From Proteobacteria bacterium UBA6920 (lineage in GTDB: Bacteria > Pseudomonadota > Gammaproteobacteria > SG8-11): a DNA stretch of 11,215 nucleotides. Each line of letters starts with the position of its first letter. Position 1 is the stretch's first letter. This document shows positions 1 through 5,760 of this stretch, in pieces. Location: assembly GCA_002448875.1 (NCBI GenBank), contig DKAS01000110.1:10888-22102 (forward strand), written 5' to 3'. Both the position numbers and the translations under genes were made by a program. Under the pieces are notes generated by a model. It searched no databases. It was not told the DNA's origin and saw only the letters and a program-made list of their open reading frames with translations.

Positions 1-1749
1 CCGCTGGCCTACACCAAGACCTTCGCCATGGCCGGCGCCGCCCTGCTGTCCATCACCTTGGTGCCGGTGCTGATGCTGCTGCTGATCCGCGGCCGCATCC
101 TGCCGGAACACCGCAACCCCATCAGCCGCACCCTGATCCGCGTCTACCGGCCGGTGATCGCCGGCGTGCTGCGTTATAAAAAACTCACGGTGACTTTCGC
201 CCTGCTGGCGCTGGCGGCCACGGCCTACCCGGCCCTGCGTCTGGGTTCGGAGTTCATGCCGACCCTCAACGAAGGCACGCTGCTTTACATGCCCGCCACC
301 CTGCCCGGCCTGTCGGTGACCAAGGCGGCGGAGCTGCTGCAGACCCAGAACAAGATCATCAAGAGCTTTCCCGAGGTCGCCTCGGTGTACGGCAAAGCCG
401 GTCGCGCCGCCACCGCCACCGATCCGGCGCCGCTGGAAATGTTCGAGACCGTGATCAACCTCAAACCCCAGGAGCAATGGCGGCCGGGCATGACCCTGGA
501 CAAGCTGATCGCGGACATGGACGCGGCATTGCAATTCCCCGGCGTCAGCAACGCCTGGACGATGCCGATCAAGGCGCGCATCGACATGCTGTCCACCGGC
601 ATCCGCACCCCGATCGGCATCAAGGTGTTCGGCGCCGACCTGGCGGAAATGGAGAAGCTGGCGCAGCGCATCGAGCAGGTGGTAAAGACCGTCCCCGGCA
701 CCACCAGCGCCTTCGCCGAACGCATCACCGGCGGCTACTACCTGGATATCGAGCCCGACCGTCTGGCGCTGGCGCGCTACGGCCTGTGGCCCGGTGAACT
801 GAACGAAATCGTCGCCACCGCCCTGGGCGGCGAAATGGTCACCACCACGGTGGAAGGGCGCGAGCGCTTCGGCGTCAGCGTGCGTTACCCGCGCGAACTG
901 CGCGACGATCCGCGCGCCATCGCCTCCCAGGTGCTGGTGCCGACCATGACCGGCGCCATGGTGCCGCTGGGGCAGGTGGCGCGCATCGGCCTGTCCAAGG
1001 GCGCGCCCGGCATCCGCACGGAAAACGCGCTGCTGTCCGCCTATATCTTCGTCGATATCCGCGATCGCGACGTCGGCAGCTACGTGGCCGACGCACAGCG
1101 GGCCGTACGCCAGCAGGTGCAATTTCCGCCGGGCTACTACGCGACCTGGAGCGGCCAGTTCGAATACATGGAGCGCGCCAAGGCCAAGCTGCGCGTCGTC
1201 GTGCCTCTGACCCTGCTGCTGATTTTCGTGCTGCTGTATCTCAATTTCCGCCGCCTCACCGAAACTTTGATCGTCATGCTGTCGGTGCCGTTCGCGCTGG
1301 TGGGCGGCATCTGGCTGATGTATTTGCTCGGCTATAACGTCAGTGTCGCGGTGGCGGTGGGCTTCATCGCCCTGGCGGGCGTGGCGGCGGAAACCGGCGT
1401 CATCATGCTCATCTACATCGACCAGGCGCTGCGCGCGCATGCCGACCGGCGCCGGGCGGCGGGCGCGGCGCTGACGCCGGCCGATCTGTACGAAGCGGTG
1501 ATGCAAGGCGCTGTGCTGCGGGTACGGCCGCTGATGATGACGGTGGTGGCGATCATCGCCGGCCTGCTGCCCATCATGTGGAGCGGCGGCACCGGCTCCG
1601 AGGTCATGCGCCGCATCGCCGCGCCCATGGTGGGCGGCATGGTCTCGGCCACGGTGCTGACCCTGATCGTCATTCCGGCGGTGTACGCGCTGGTGAAGGA
1701 ATTCACGCTGCGGCATGCCGGAGACAGTATACCTAATCGCTCTAGTTGA
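1..1749 (+). CDS. cusA: CusA-family copper/silver RND efflux pump, C-terminal part (5' end outside window)
   Basis: Inner-membrane proton-driven pump subunit of a tripartite heavy-metal exporter; it should work with a CusB-type adaptor and CusC-type outer-membrane channel, both outside the window. The frame is open from base 1 (PLAYTKTFAMAGAA), so the first in-window ATG at 28 is internal; 582 residues are visible of a protein usually near 1040. They cover the end of the first half (TM6-TM7), the second periplasmic porter loop and TM8-TM12. CusA signatures are LKPQEQWRPGMT, IDMLSTGIRTPIGIKV, FALVGGIWL, FIALAGVAAE and GSEVMRRIAAPM. Metal-site methionines are plausibly those encoded at 586-588, 835-837 and 946-948 or 958-960. 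The TM10 glutamate (codon 1390-1392) is kept, but the TM11 position that is lysine in E. coli CusA (VRPK) is leucine (codon 1531-1533). The last residues, GDSIPNRSS, come from a dispersed repeat. The monovalent-metal (CusA) class fits better than CzcA because of the IDMLSTG motif. Confidence 0.93.
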   Translation, partial: PLAYTKTFAMAGAALLSITLVPVLMLLLIRGRILPEHRNPISRTLIRVYRPVIAGVLRYKKLTVTFALLALAATAYPALRLGSEFMPTLNEGTLLYMPATLPGLSVTKAAELLQTQNKIIKSFPEVASVYGKAGRAATATDPAPLEMFETVINLKPQEQWRPGMTLDKLIADMDAALQFPGVSNAWTMPIKARIDMLSTGIRTPIGIKVFGADLAEMEKLAQRIEQVVKTVPGTTSAFAERITGGYYLDIEPDRLALARYGLWPGELNEIVATALGGEMVTTTVEGRERFGVSVRYPRELRDDPRAIASQVLVPTMTGAMVPLGQVARIGLSKGAPGIRTENALLSAYIFVDIRDRDVGSYVADAQRAVRQQVQFPPGYYATWSGQFEYMERAKAKLRVVVPLTLLLIFVLLYLNFRRLTETLIVMLSVPFALVGGIWLMYLLGYNVSVAVAVGFIALAGVAAETGVIMLIYIDQALRAHADRRRAAGAALTPADLYEAVMQGAVLRVRPLMMTVVAIIAGLLPIMWSGGTGSEVMRRIAAPMVGGMVSATVLTLIVIPAVYALVKEFTLRHAGDSIPNRSS

Positions 1750-1787
1750 CCGCCCGCTTCCGGCCAGGTTGCTTCCTGGCCAATGCC
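1712..1787 (+). repeat. Dispersed repeat copy A (GACAGTATACCT core plus hairpin)
   Basis: This 76-bp block aligns without gaps to 3686-3761; by hand count 61 of 76 positions are identical. It starts GGCATGCCGGAGACAGTATA and ends with a hairpin: GGCCAGG (1762-1768), loop TTGCTT, CCTGGCC (1775-1781). Its left part overlaps the last 38 bases of the cusA-like reading frame and supplies that protein's tail and stop codon. The core resembles the GGGGACAGTATAC-type repeats common in gammaproteobacterial genomes, often near REP-associated transposases (from general knowledge). There is no T-tract after the hairpin, so it is not a classical intrinsic terminator. Confidence 0.8.
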
Positions 1788-1819
1788 TTCCCGGTCAACG
1801 ACTCGCTAGCTCGCCCGGA

Positions 1820-2458
1820 CTACTCCCCGCGCTCACCAAGCCGGAAAACCAGTGAAACATCCAAGAACACGCCGTCCGTACCGGCATCGACATGCGTTTC
1901 GTCATTGGAATTTGTCGACGGGTGGTAACCTCCCCACTGACTCATGCCTCTGGTACCGCCGGTAAAACTCATGGTAAAGTCTTTCGCAAAATTAAAATTG
2001 GCTCCCAGAACTCCGCCCCACCCCATGCCGAGGAGATGTCCAACATAACCCTCGTGTCTGTCATTCCACATAGTATTGTAGTAAGACAACTTCCATTGCG
2101 GACCTGCCCACAGCCGAATCCCATCCCGCCACAACATTAGAAAGCCAAAAGTGTGAGTAACATACGCTCCAGACATACTGAAGTTGTGACCGTGCGCTTC
2201 GCTGGTTTCAAAACCACCGACCAGACGATAATTGGTGCTTTTTTTGTTCGAGAGACAACTGTCCATAATGAACCCGACATGAACGACATCTCTGGATTCC
2301 CTGTGACGAAAGGTCCTGGCGTTCTGGTCTTCCGCCTCGACATTCCACTTTTCGGCTGCCATGCCGGAGGACAGGCCGATCCCATAGGCATTCGCACGCG
2401 TAGCGAACACAACACCAAGCAGCAAAATAAAGACGAAATTTGATACTGTTCGAAACAT
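1820..2458 (-). CDS. Predicted outer-membrane beta-barrel protein of unknown function
   Basis: 212-residue exported protein that I cannot assign to a named family. Residues 1-24 form a signal peptide (hydrophobic FVFILLLGVVFA, then ANA before Y25, a signal peptidase I site). The mature part shows short alternating, aromatic- and glycine-rich stretches (for example LWAGPQWKLSYY, then VGHLLGMGWGGVLGANFNF), as expected of a small outer-membrane barrel; the last strand-like segment is LDVSLVFRL, followed by GERGE instead of a terminal aromatic residue. A strong ribosome binding site, AGGGGAG at 2465-2471, lies 6 nt before the ATG and fixes the start. The gene is AT-richer than the flanking core genes and lies between repeat copies A and B, so it is probably acquired. 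The lipoprotein gene upstream on the same strand is almost 500 bp away, so an operon is unlikely. OmpW- or PagL-like folds are possible but unsupported. Confidence 0.75.
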   Translation of the reverse strand: MFRTVSNFVFILLLGVVFATRANAYGIGLSSGMAAEKWNVEAEDQNARTFRHRESRDVVHVGFIMDSCLSNKKSTNYRLVGGFETSEAHGHNFSMSGAYVTHTFGFLMLWRDGIRLWAGPQWKLSYYNTMWNDRHEGYVGHLLGMGWGGVLGANFNFAKDFTMSFTGGTRGMSQWGGYHPSTNSNDETHVDAGTDGVFLDVSLVFRLGERGE

Positions 2459-2472
2459 ACAGCGCTCCCCTC

Positions 2473-2950
2473 AACACAACAAACACCCCACATCACAACT
2501 GCTCACCCGAACTCCATATTATTCGCAAAACTGAACCTCAGAAAATCGACCTCAGTGCAATTTCCAAGTAAGATTCAGGCGTCAAAATCGACGCTTTCTT
2601 CACTGATTAACGGCCCACGCTCATGGTTTCTTGCGAACCCGCAGTCATTTCCTGACTGACCGGAACACGACGCGCACCGGAAAAAGTCATGCCTTTACGC
2701 GAAAAAAATCCCTGGGAGTTGAAAATTATGAATTGGCGAACTGTGTTACTCCCGAATTTTCGTCGGTATCTAGCCTATCACAGAGAATATGCATCACCGC
2801 CAAGTCAGTAACATGCGCGGCAACAGGGTAGATCATTCAAAGTGCCATCGGCGCGTGTCGGACGGCAGGGATTTTCGTATCTACATCTTACGGGAAATAG
2901 TCGTTGGCCAAGCATCCACTACACAACGGTCTCAGCATGTAATTTGCCGA
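2473..2950. other. Gene-free AT-rich intergenic stretch
   Basis: This 478-bp stretch separates the two minus-strand exported-protein genes. The short plus-strand frames here (for example 2631-2831) lack a ribosome binding site, protein-like composition or family resemblance. I see no convincing intrinsic terminator, RNA gene or strong promoter consensus. It must hold the promoter of the beta-barrel gene starting at 2458; an AT-rich TAATAT box near 2518-2523 is the only weak candidate. Confidence 0.5.
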
Positions 2951-3577
2951 CTAATTCACCGCATTCGTAGTCGAACGCGAACTAATGTTCATCCCCGAGC
3001 CGGCCGGAACGGTCGGTTTTTTCTTCTCGGCGAGCTGTCTTAATCGGGTTTCGACCACTCTATCCCAACCTCTATTTTTCAGCATCGGACCCAGCGCAGT
3101 GAGTACATCTGCCTCATCTGGTTCAGCGACAGGTTTTATCGTGAATTTCGCGCCTTCAAAAAATCCTGTTTTCAAATATTCGACGACATAAGATCCAAAA
3201 TAAGTGATTTCACCGGCTTTCACGGTAATCAAGCTGTTTAGCACCTCCTTTTTATTGTTGACTAAGGGATGAAACATTCGACCGCTGTAGAATCCTTGCA
3301 TATAGTACGTTCCCGGCCCAAGGTTCGCGAAAAATACATTGCCAAGATCATCCACATGACCGTGCGCCCCCCGGGTGCTCGGCGGCGCGTGTGGCTTGCC
3401 ATAACGTTTTAACAAGATATCATTTATGCCACCGGGGACCGCAATACTACCAACAATAGCGCCGTATTTCTCCGATATCATCGGCCGAACAGCGCGATCA
3501 CTAGGCATGCGTGGAACGCATGCGCTCGTCAGCGCCAGGAAAATCACCGCTATGGTTAATGCGTTGTACATTTTCAT
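2951..3577 (-). CDS. Putative lipoprotein of unknown function (beta-sandwich-like)
   Basis: 208-residue protein. MKMYNALTIAVIFLALTSAC is a lipoprotein-type signal with the cysteine at residue 20; the lipobox (TSAC preceded by L) is slightly atypical because the leucine sits at -4. The mature part contains LGPGTYYMQGF (86-96) and ITVKAGEITYFGSYVVE (117-133). This GxY ... aGxxxYxG pattern is seen in several small envelope lipoproteins of the DUF2846 kind; the match is by pattern only. The C-terminal quarter looks helical (ALGPMLKNRGWDRVVETRL), with a polar tail. The start at 3577 is chosen because GGGAG at 3586-3590 lies 8 nt upstream and the signal peptide begins there; the frame stays open upstream (ATGs at 3594 and 3664), but that sequence has no signal-like character. 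It is AT-richer than core genes and lies just inside repeat copy B, so it is probably co-acquired with the beta-barrel gene. Confidence 0.72.
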   Translation of the reverse strand: MKMYNALTIAVIFLALTSACVPRMPSDRAVRPMISEKYGAIVGSIAVPGGINDILLKRYGKPHAPPSTRGAHGHVDDLGNVFFANLGPGTYYMQGFYSGRMFHPLVNNKKEVLNSLITVKAGEITYFGSYVVEYLKTGFFEGAKFTIKPVAEPDEADVLTALGPMLKNRGWDRVVETRLRQLAEKKKPTVPAGSGMNISSRSTTNAVN

Positions 3578-3585
3578 TGCCTTCA

Positions 3586-3590
3586 CTCCC
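3586..3590 (-). promoter_or_regulatory. Ribosome binding site deciding the lipoprotein start
   Basis: Minus-strand GGGAG, part of the longer GGAGGGAG at 3586-3593, sits 8 nt before the ATG at 3577. It overlaps the alternative upstream ATG at 3592-3594, which makes that codon unlikely as the start. This is why the 208-residue form is preferred over 214- or 237-residue forms. Confidence 0.65.
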
Positions 3591-3685
3591 TCCATTGACA
3601 AAAGCAATCTTCGCCGACCACAGTTTCCGGGCTTCCCCTTCGACTCACCCGCGAAGACCACCAAATGAATTTGCGAATATAATAA

Positions 3686-3761
3686 GGCATTCCGGGGACA
3701 GTATACCTATTCTCTCAAACTCACAGCCGGCTTCCGGCCAGGCTTCTTCCTAGCCTATACC
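3686..3761 (+). repeat. Dispersed repeat copy B (direct orientation to copy A)
   Basis: Same 76-bp repeat as at 1712-1787, starting GGCATTCCGGGGACAGTATA. The most conserved parts are the GGACAGTATACCT core and the block GCTTCCGGCCAGG (3729-3741). Its hairpin is weaker than in copy A because the right arm reads CCTAGCC. Copies A and B bracket the AT-rich two-gene island. Immediately to its right (3762) the RHS-derived sequence begins, so the copy marks a boundary on both sides. Confidence 0.8.
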
Positions 3762-3803
3762 GTGGCCGTGGTCGCCGTCCGGACCGGGCTGCGGGCTGTG
3801 GCC

Positions 3804-4529
3804 CTAGCCGTGGTCGTGAATCGCCATGACCCGGCTTTCTTCGTCCCAGACGATGCGGCGCCCGCCCTCGTAGGGCGTGTTGCGCGGGTTGGGGCTGCAG
3901 CGGTTGGCGTAGCCGGTCTGGTTGCCGTTGGCGTCGTAGCCGTAGTCGCGGCAGCCGATCAGGGTCGGCGCATGGGGCTGCGGGCCGGTGTAACGGTAGT
4001 CCCAGGTGTAGGTGGTGTTCTGCAGCTCCCGCGGGTGGCTGCCGGGGCCGGCGTCCTGCACCGTGCGCCGGCTGACCTGGGCCTTGCGCGTCAGGTTATG
4101 GATGTTGTCGTACTGCAGGTCGAGCGTGTACTTGTCAGTCTTGGCCGGCGCGAAATCGAAGCTGCCCTCGGCGTGGGTCAGGCGGTAGAGACTGTCGTAA
4201 TCGTAAGTCTCCACGACCGGGCCGCCGATCAGGTGGCCGGGCTTGGCGCCACCCAGCGGGGGCTGCAGCACCGGCACATCGTTGATACGGTGGGTGATGT
4301 TGCCCACCACGTCGTATTTATAGCTCAGGTTCTGGAACGGCGTGTCGCCGGGTTGGGTCGACACCAGGTCGCTCAGACGGCGGCTCGCCGGATCGTAGGT
4401 GTACGTGCTCACCACGCCGTTGCCGGCTTCCAGCAGGACCCGCTGCTCGAACTCGTCGTAATACAGACGGTTGAGGTAGTTATAGGTGATGCCTTCCTTC
4501 ACCCCCTGGGCGGTGGCCAGGTTGAAACA
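3804..4529 (-). pseudogene. RHS/YD-repeat protein fragment, probably a decayed remnant
   Basis: The translated frame carries repeated YD-type motifs: YTYDPASRRLSDL, YKYDVVGNITHR, YDYDSLYRLTHAEG, LQYDNIHNLTRKAQ and YGYDANGNQTGY, ending WDEESRVMAIHDHG. These are RHS repeats, which build the hollow shell of polymorphic toxins and related surface proteins. The frame is open from near a TGA at 4551-4553 and enters RHS sequence as FNLATAQGV right after repeat core C; a GTG at 4502 could serve as start, but there is no signal peptide and no good ribosome binding site. At the 3' end a TAG (3804-3806) is followed in frame by related His/Gly-rich codons (GHSPQPGPDGDHGHG) up to repeat B, suggesting a nonsense mutation. 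The usual RHS core end and C-terminal toxin are absent. It is about 240 codons, against over 1000 in intact RHS proteins, so it is read as a truncated passenger between inverted repeat cores. Confidence 0.78.
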
Positions 4530-4541
4530 GGTATACTGTCC
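4529..4541 (-). repeat. Inverted core copy C of the dispersed repeat
   Basis: AGGTATACTGTCC is the exact reverse complement of GGACAGTATACCT, the core of copy B. Only the 13-bp core is shared; the flanks differ from A and B. Together B (direct) and C (inverted) bracket the RHS remnant. Confidence 0.7.
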
Positions 4542-4601
4542 ACGAAATTTTCAGAATTCTCAAAGAGGGGTCCAGCGGCAATCACGACAGGAAGATACTA
4601 C

Positions 4602-5084
4602 TCAGCTGCATTCCCGCGTCACTTGATTCTGCTGAAACCGCAACGGCTTGCCGCTGTTCACTGACACGAAGATGAAGGGAGCAGTGAGCGCCGCGGTGGT
4701 AACGCAGGTTTTTCCCGGAACGACATAATCGAGCGTCACCTGCGCGTGATCGCCCGCATCGTCGACGCCGTTGACTTCTACGGCATAACCGCCCGCGACC
4801 TGCGTACCCATATCGGCAAGAAATACCTGTTGAGCAGCAAAGTCCACGCTGACGACCGGTGGCGGACTGGCGTACCCGGCGAGGGCGGTATCCAGAGACG
4901 CCTGGGTGGAGAATACTTCCAGGCGCGGGTTGCGGTCCAGCGCGTGGTCACCGCCGTCGCCCTGCAGCAGGATCTCGTAACTCAGCGGCGTCGTTGCGTT
5001 GTCGCCGTCATCGGCCGGCAGACAACCCGTCAGTGATAAAGCGCCGATCAGCGCCGCCAGCAACATGCTATCCTGCATTTTCAT
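4602..5084 (-). CDS. Lipoprotein with PrcB C-terminal-like domain
   Basis: 160-residue predicted lipoprotein. The signal (MLLAALIGALSLTGC) ends in a good lipobox, L18-T19-G20-C21, followed by an acidic linker; D at +3 rather than +2 favours outer-membrane sorting, weakly. Residues about 78-152 match the PrcB_C pattern: VDFAAQQVFLADMG, GGYAVEV (98-104) and a PGKTCVTTAALTAPFIFV block (123-140). PrcB was named as the lipoprotein partner of the Treponema dentilisin protease complex, and the domain is widespread in small bacterial lipoproteins of unknown role, so protease partnership is not implied here. Cys127 and Cys159 could pair. AGGAG at 5091-5095, 6 nt from the ATG, supports the start. A candidate promoter lies at 5142-5171. 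It is a single gene: the next minus-strand gene upstream is about 675 bp away and RHS debris lies downstream. Confidence 0.8.
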   Translation of the reverse strand: MKMQDSMLLAALIGALSLTGCLPADDGDNATTPLSYEILLQGDGGDHALDRNPRLEVFSTQASLDTALAGYASPPPVVSVDFAAQQVFLADMGTQVAGGYAVEVNGVDDAGDHAQVTLDYVVPGKTCVTTAALTAPFIFVSVNSGKPLRFQQNQVTRECS

Positions 5085-5113
5085 AAATAACTCCTGCGGG
5101 GTTCATGCGCGGA

Positions 5114-5147
5114 AAATTGCATAATAATCGGCAAATTCCGCATAATA
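5114..5147. promoter_or_regulatory. Paired direct repeats upstream of the PrcB-like gene (possible operator)
   Basis: AAATTGCATAATA (5114-5126) and AAATTCCGCATAATA (5133-5147) are near-identical direct repeats; the CATAATA parts are 21 bp apart, about two helical turns. The right copy contains the -10 candidate of the PrcB-like gene. This could be a tandem protein-binding site or duplicated -10 regions. Function is inferred from spacing only. Confidence 0.3.
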
Positions 5148-5171
5148 TGAATAAAGTAAACGGTGCGTAAA
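5142..5171 (-). promoter_or_regulatory. Candidate sigma-70 promoter of the PrcB-like lipoprotein gene
   Basis: Minus-strand TTTACG (5166-5171, 4 of 6 consensus bases) and TATTAT (5142-5147, 5 of 6) are separated by 18 bp, about 60 bp before the start codon. The -35 lies inside the small palindromic repeat at 5162-5178. Consensus match only. Confidence 0.4.
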
Positions 5172-5183
5172 ACGCACCCTTAC
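5162..5183. repeat. Small palindromic repeat, copy 1
   Basis: GGTGCG-TAAAA-CGCACC (5162-5178) is a perfect 6-bp-stem hairpin followed by CTTAC. The 18-bp CGTAAAACGCACCCTTAC (5166-5183) recurs exactly at 5604-5621. It is similar to GTAGGGTGCG-type intergenic repeats found in many bacteria (general knowledge). Confidence 0.7.
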
Positions 5184-5191
5184 GGGGGCAT

Positions 5192-5320
5192 CAATCCAGC
5201 GGGCGATATCGATCCAACGGGCGCGACTGATCCAGCGGACGTAACACCAATCTGGACGATACCGACCAACAGGTGATGCCGATCCAACGGGCGCAACACC
5301 GATCCACCAGGTGAAGCCAA
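5192..5320. repeat. Degenerate tandem array, unit about 15-20 bp
   Basis: Seven or so imperfect units, most starting with a GATCCA-like block followed by an ACGGGCG- or CAGGTG-like block; the best-kept sequence is GATCCAACGGGCGC, present exactly at 5211-5224 and 5281-5294. Unit length drifts, so this is an eroded array, not a CRISPR: the units abut without spacers. Confidence 0.55.
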
Positions 5321-5387
5321 TCGGCGGTTATCGCTGGAGTCGAAACGACAAACCGGCACTCGCCGCGCAAGAAAAAATCAAATCAGC

Positions 5388-5525
5388 TTCCCGCCCGCGG
5401 CAGCGGTGGCGATCCGCTTTTCCGGGACGTCCAGCGCCAGGGATGGCGCTGGTCGAGCCCACAGGGATGTGGCTCTTGCGGTCCCGGAAAAGCGGAACGC
5501 CGCCGCTGCGAAAAGCGGGCGGGAA
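5388..5525. repeat. 138-bp composite palindromic element (nested hairpins)
   Basis: Outer arms of about 41 and 45 bp (5388-5428 and 5481-5525) are inverted repeats: both begin TTCCCGCCCGC when read inward and end CCGCTTTTCCGGGAC, with a 4-5 nt insertion in one arm and a few mismatches. Between the arms are two further hairpins. The first is CCAGCGCCA-GGGA-TGGCGCTGG (5431-5452), a perfect 9-bp stem. The second is GAGCCCACA-GGGA-TGTGGCTC (5455-5475), with one bulged C. Both have a GGGA loop. The whole could fold as a cross in DNA or RNA. It has no coding capacity of note and looks like a REP/BIME-like or MITE-like non-autonomous element. Confidence 0.8.
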
Positions 5526-5603
5526 CTCATTGCAACACGGACCACTTACTGCAACGGTACGCTGCTCATTACCACGCGGATAGATCACCGCAACGGTACA
5601 GTA

Positions 5604-5621
5604 CGTAAAACGCACCCTTAC
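5604..5621. repeat. Small palindromic repeat, copy 2
   Basis: CGTAAAACGCACCCTTAC, identical to 5166-5183 and in the same orientation. The left half differs from copy 1 (GTACAGTA before CGTAAAA), so the hairpin arm is lost here. AACGGT precedes both copies. Confidence 0.65.
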
Positions 5622-5626
5622 ATCTC

Positions 5627-5654
5627 GATTCTCTCGCCGTCAAGCGAGAGAATC
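5627..5654. repeat. Perfect 11-bp hairpin
   Basis: GATTCTCTCGC (5627-5637), loop CGTCAA, GCGAGAGAATC (5644-5654). It lies about 105 bp past the end of the four-gene unit on the minus strand. No T-run follows on either strand, so intrinsic termination is doubtful; 3'-end stabilisation or a factor-binding dyad are alternatives. Confidence 0.6.
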
Positions 5655-5760
5655 ACCCGACTGATCAACGCGCAGCGGCAGCGGAAGTCGAACGCATCCT
5701 ACGCTCTGCCGATGTAGTGCTCCTGCCCAAATTGGACGCCGCTGCCGACCTTTTGCCGCC

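Larger units (their letters stand above)
5085..5760. other. Gene-free, repeat-dense intergenic region
   Basis: No protein-coding gene is supported in these 676 bp. They hold, left to right: the ribosome binding site and promoter of the PrcB-like gene, paired AAATT..CATAATA direct repeats, a small palindromic repeat (also near the right end), a degenerate tandem array, a 138-bp composite palindrome and an 11-bp hairpin. The operon to the right ends at 5761 with no clear intrinsic terminator. Confidence 0.6.

Noticed and set aside
1762..1781. Intrinsic terminator after the cusA-like gene
   Set aside because: The GGCCAGG/CCTGGCC stem is not followed by a T-run and belongs to the dispersed repeat.
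3494..3526. Palindrome GCATGCG..CGCATGC inside the lipoprotein gene
   Set aside because: It lies in the coding sequence just after the lipobox, is short, and has no sign of a regulatory role; probably chance.
3762..4664. Plus-strand 300-codon frame opposite the RHS remnant
   Set aside because: Val/Ala/Gly-rich antisense shadow; the minus strand has repeated YD motifs.
5192..5320. CRISPR array
   Set aside because: Units are 15-20 bp, imperfect and contiguous, with no unique spacers and no cas genes.
5663..5760. Plus-strand peptide-like stretch QRAAAAEVERILRSADVVLL before the operon end
   Set aside because: It has protein-like composition, but there is no start codon or ribosome binding site and it runs antisense into the OmpA gene. 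It could be a gene remnant; not supportable.
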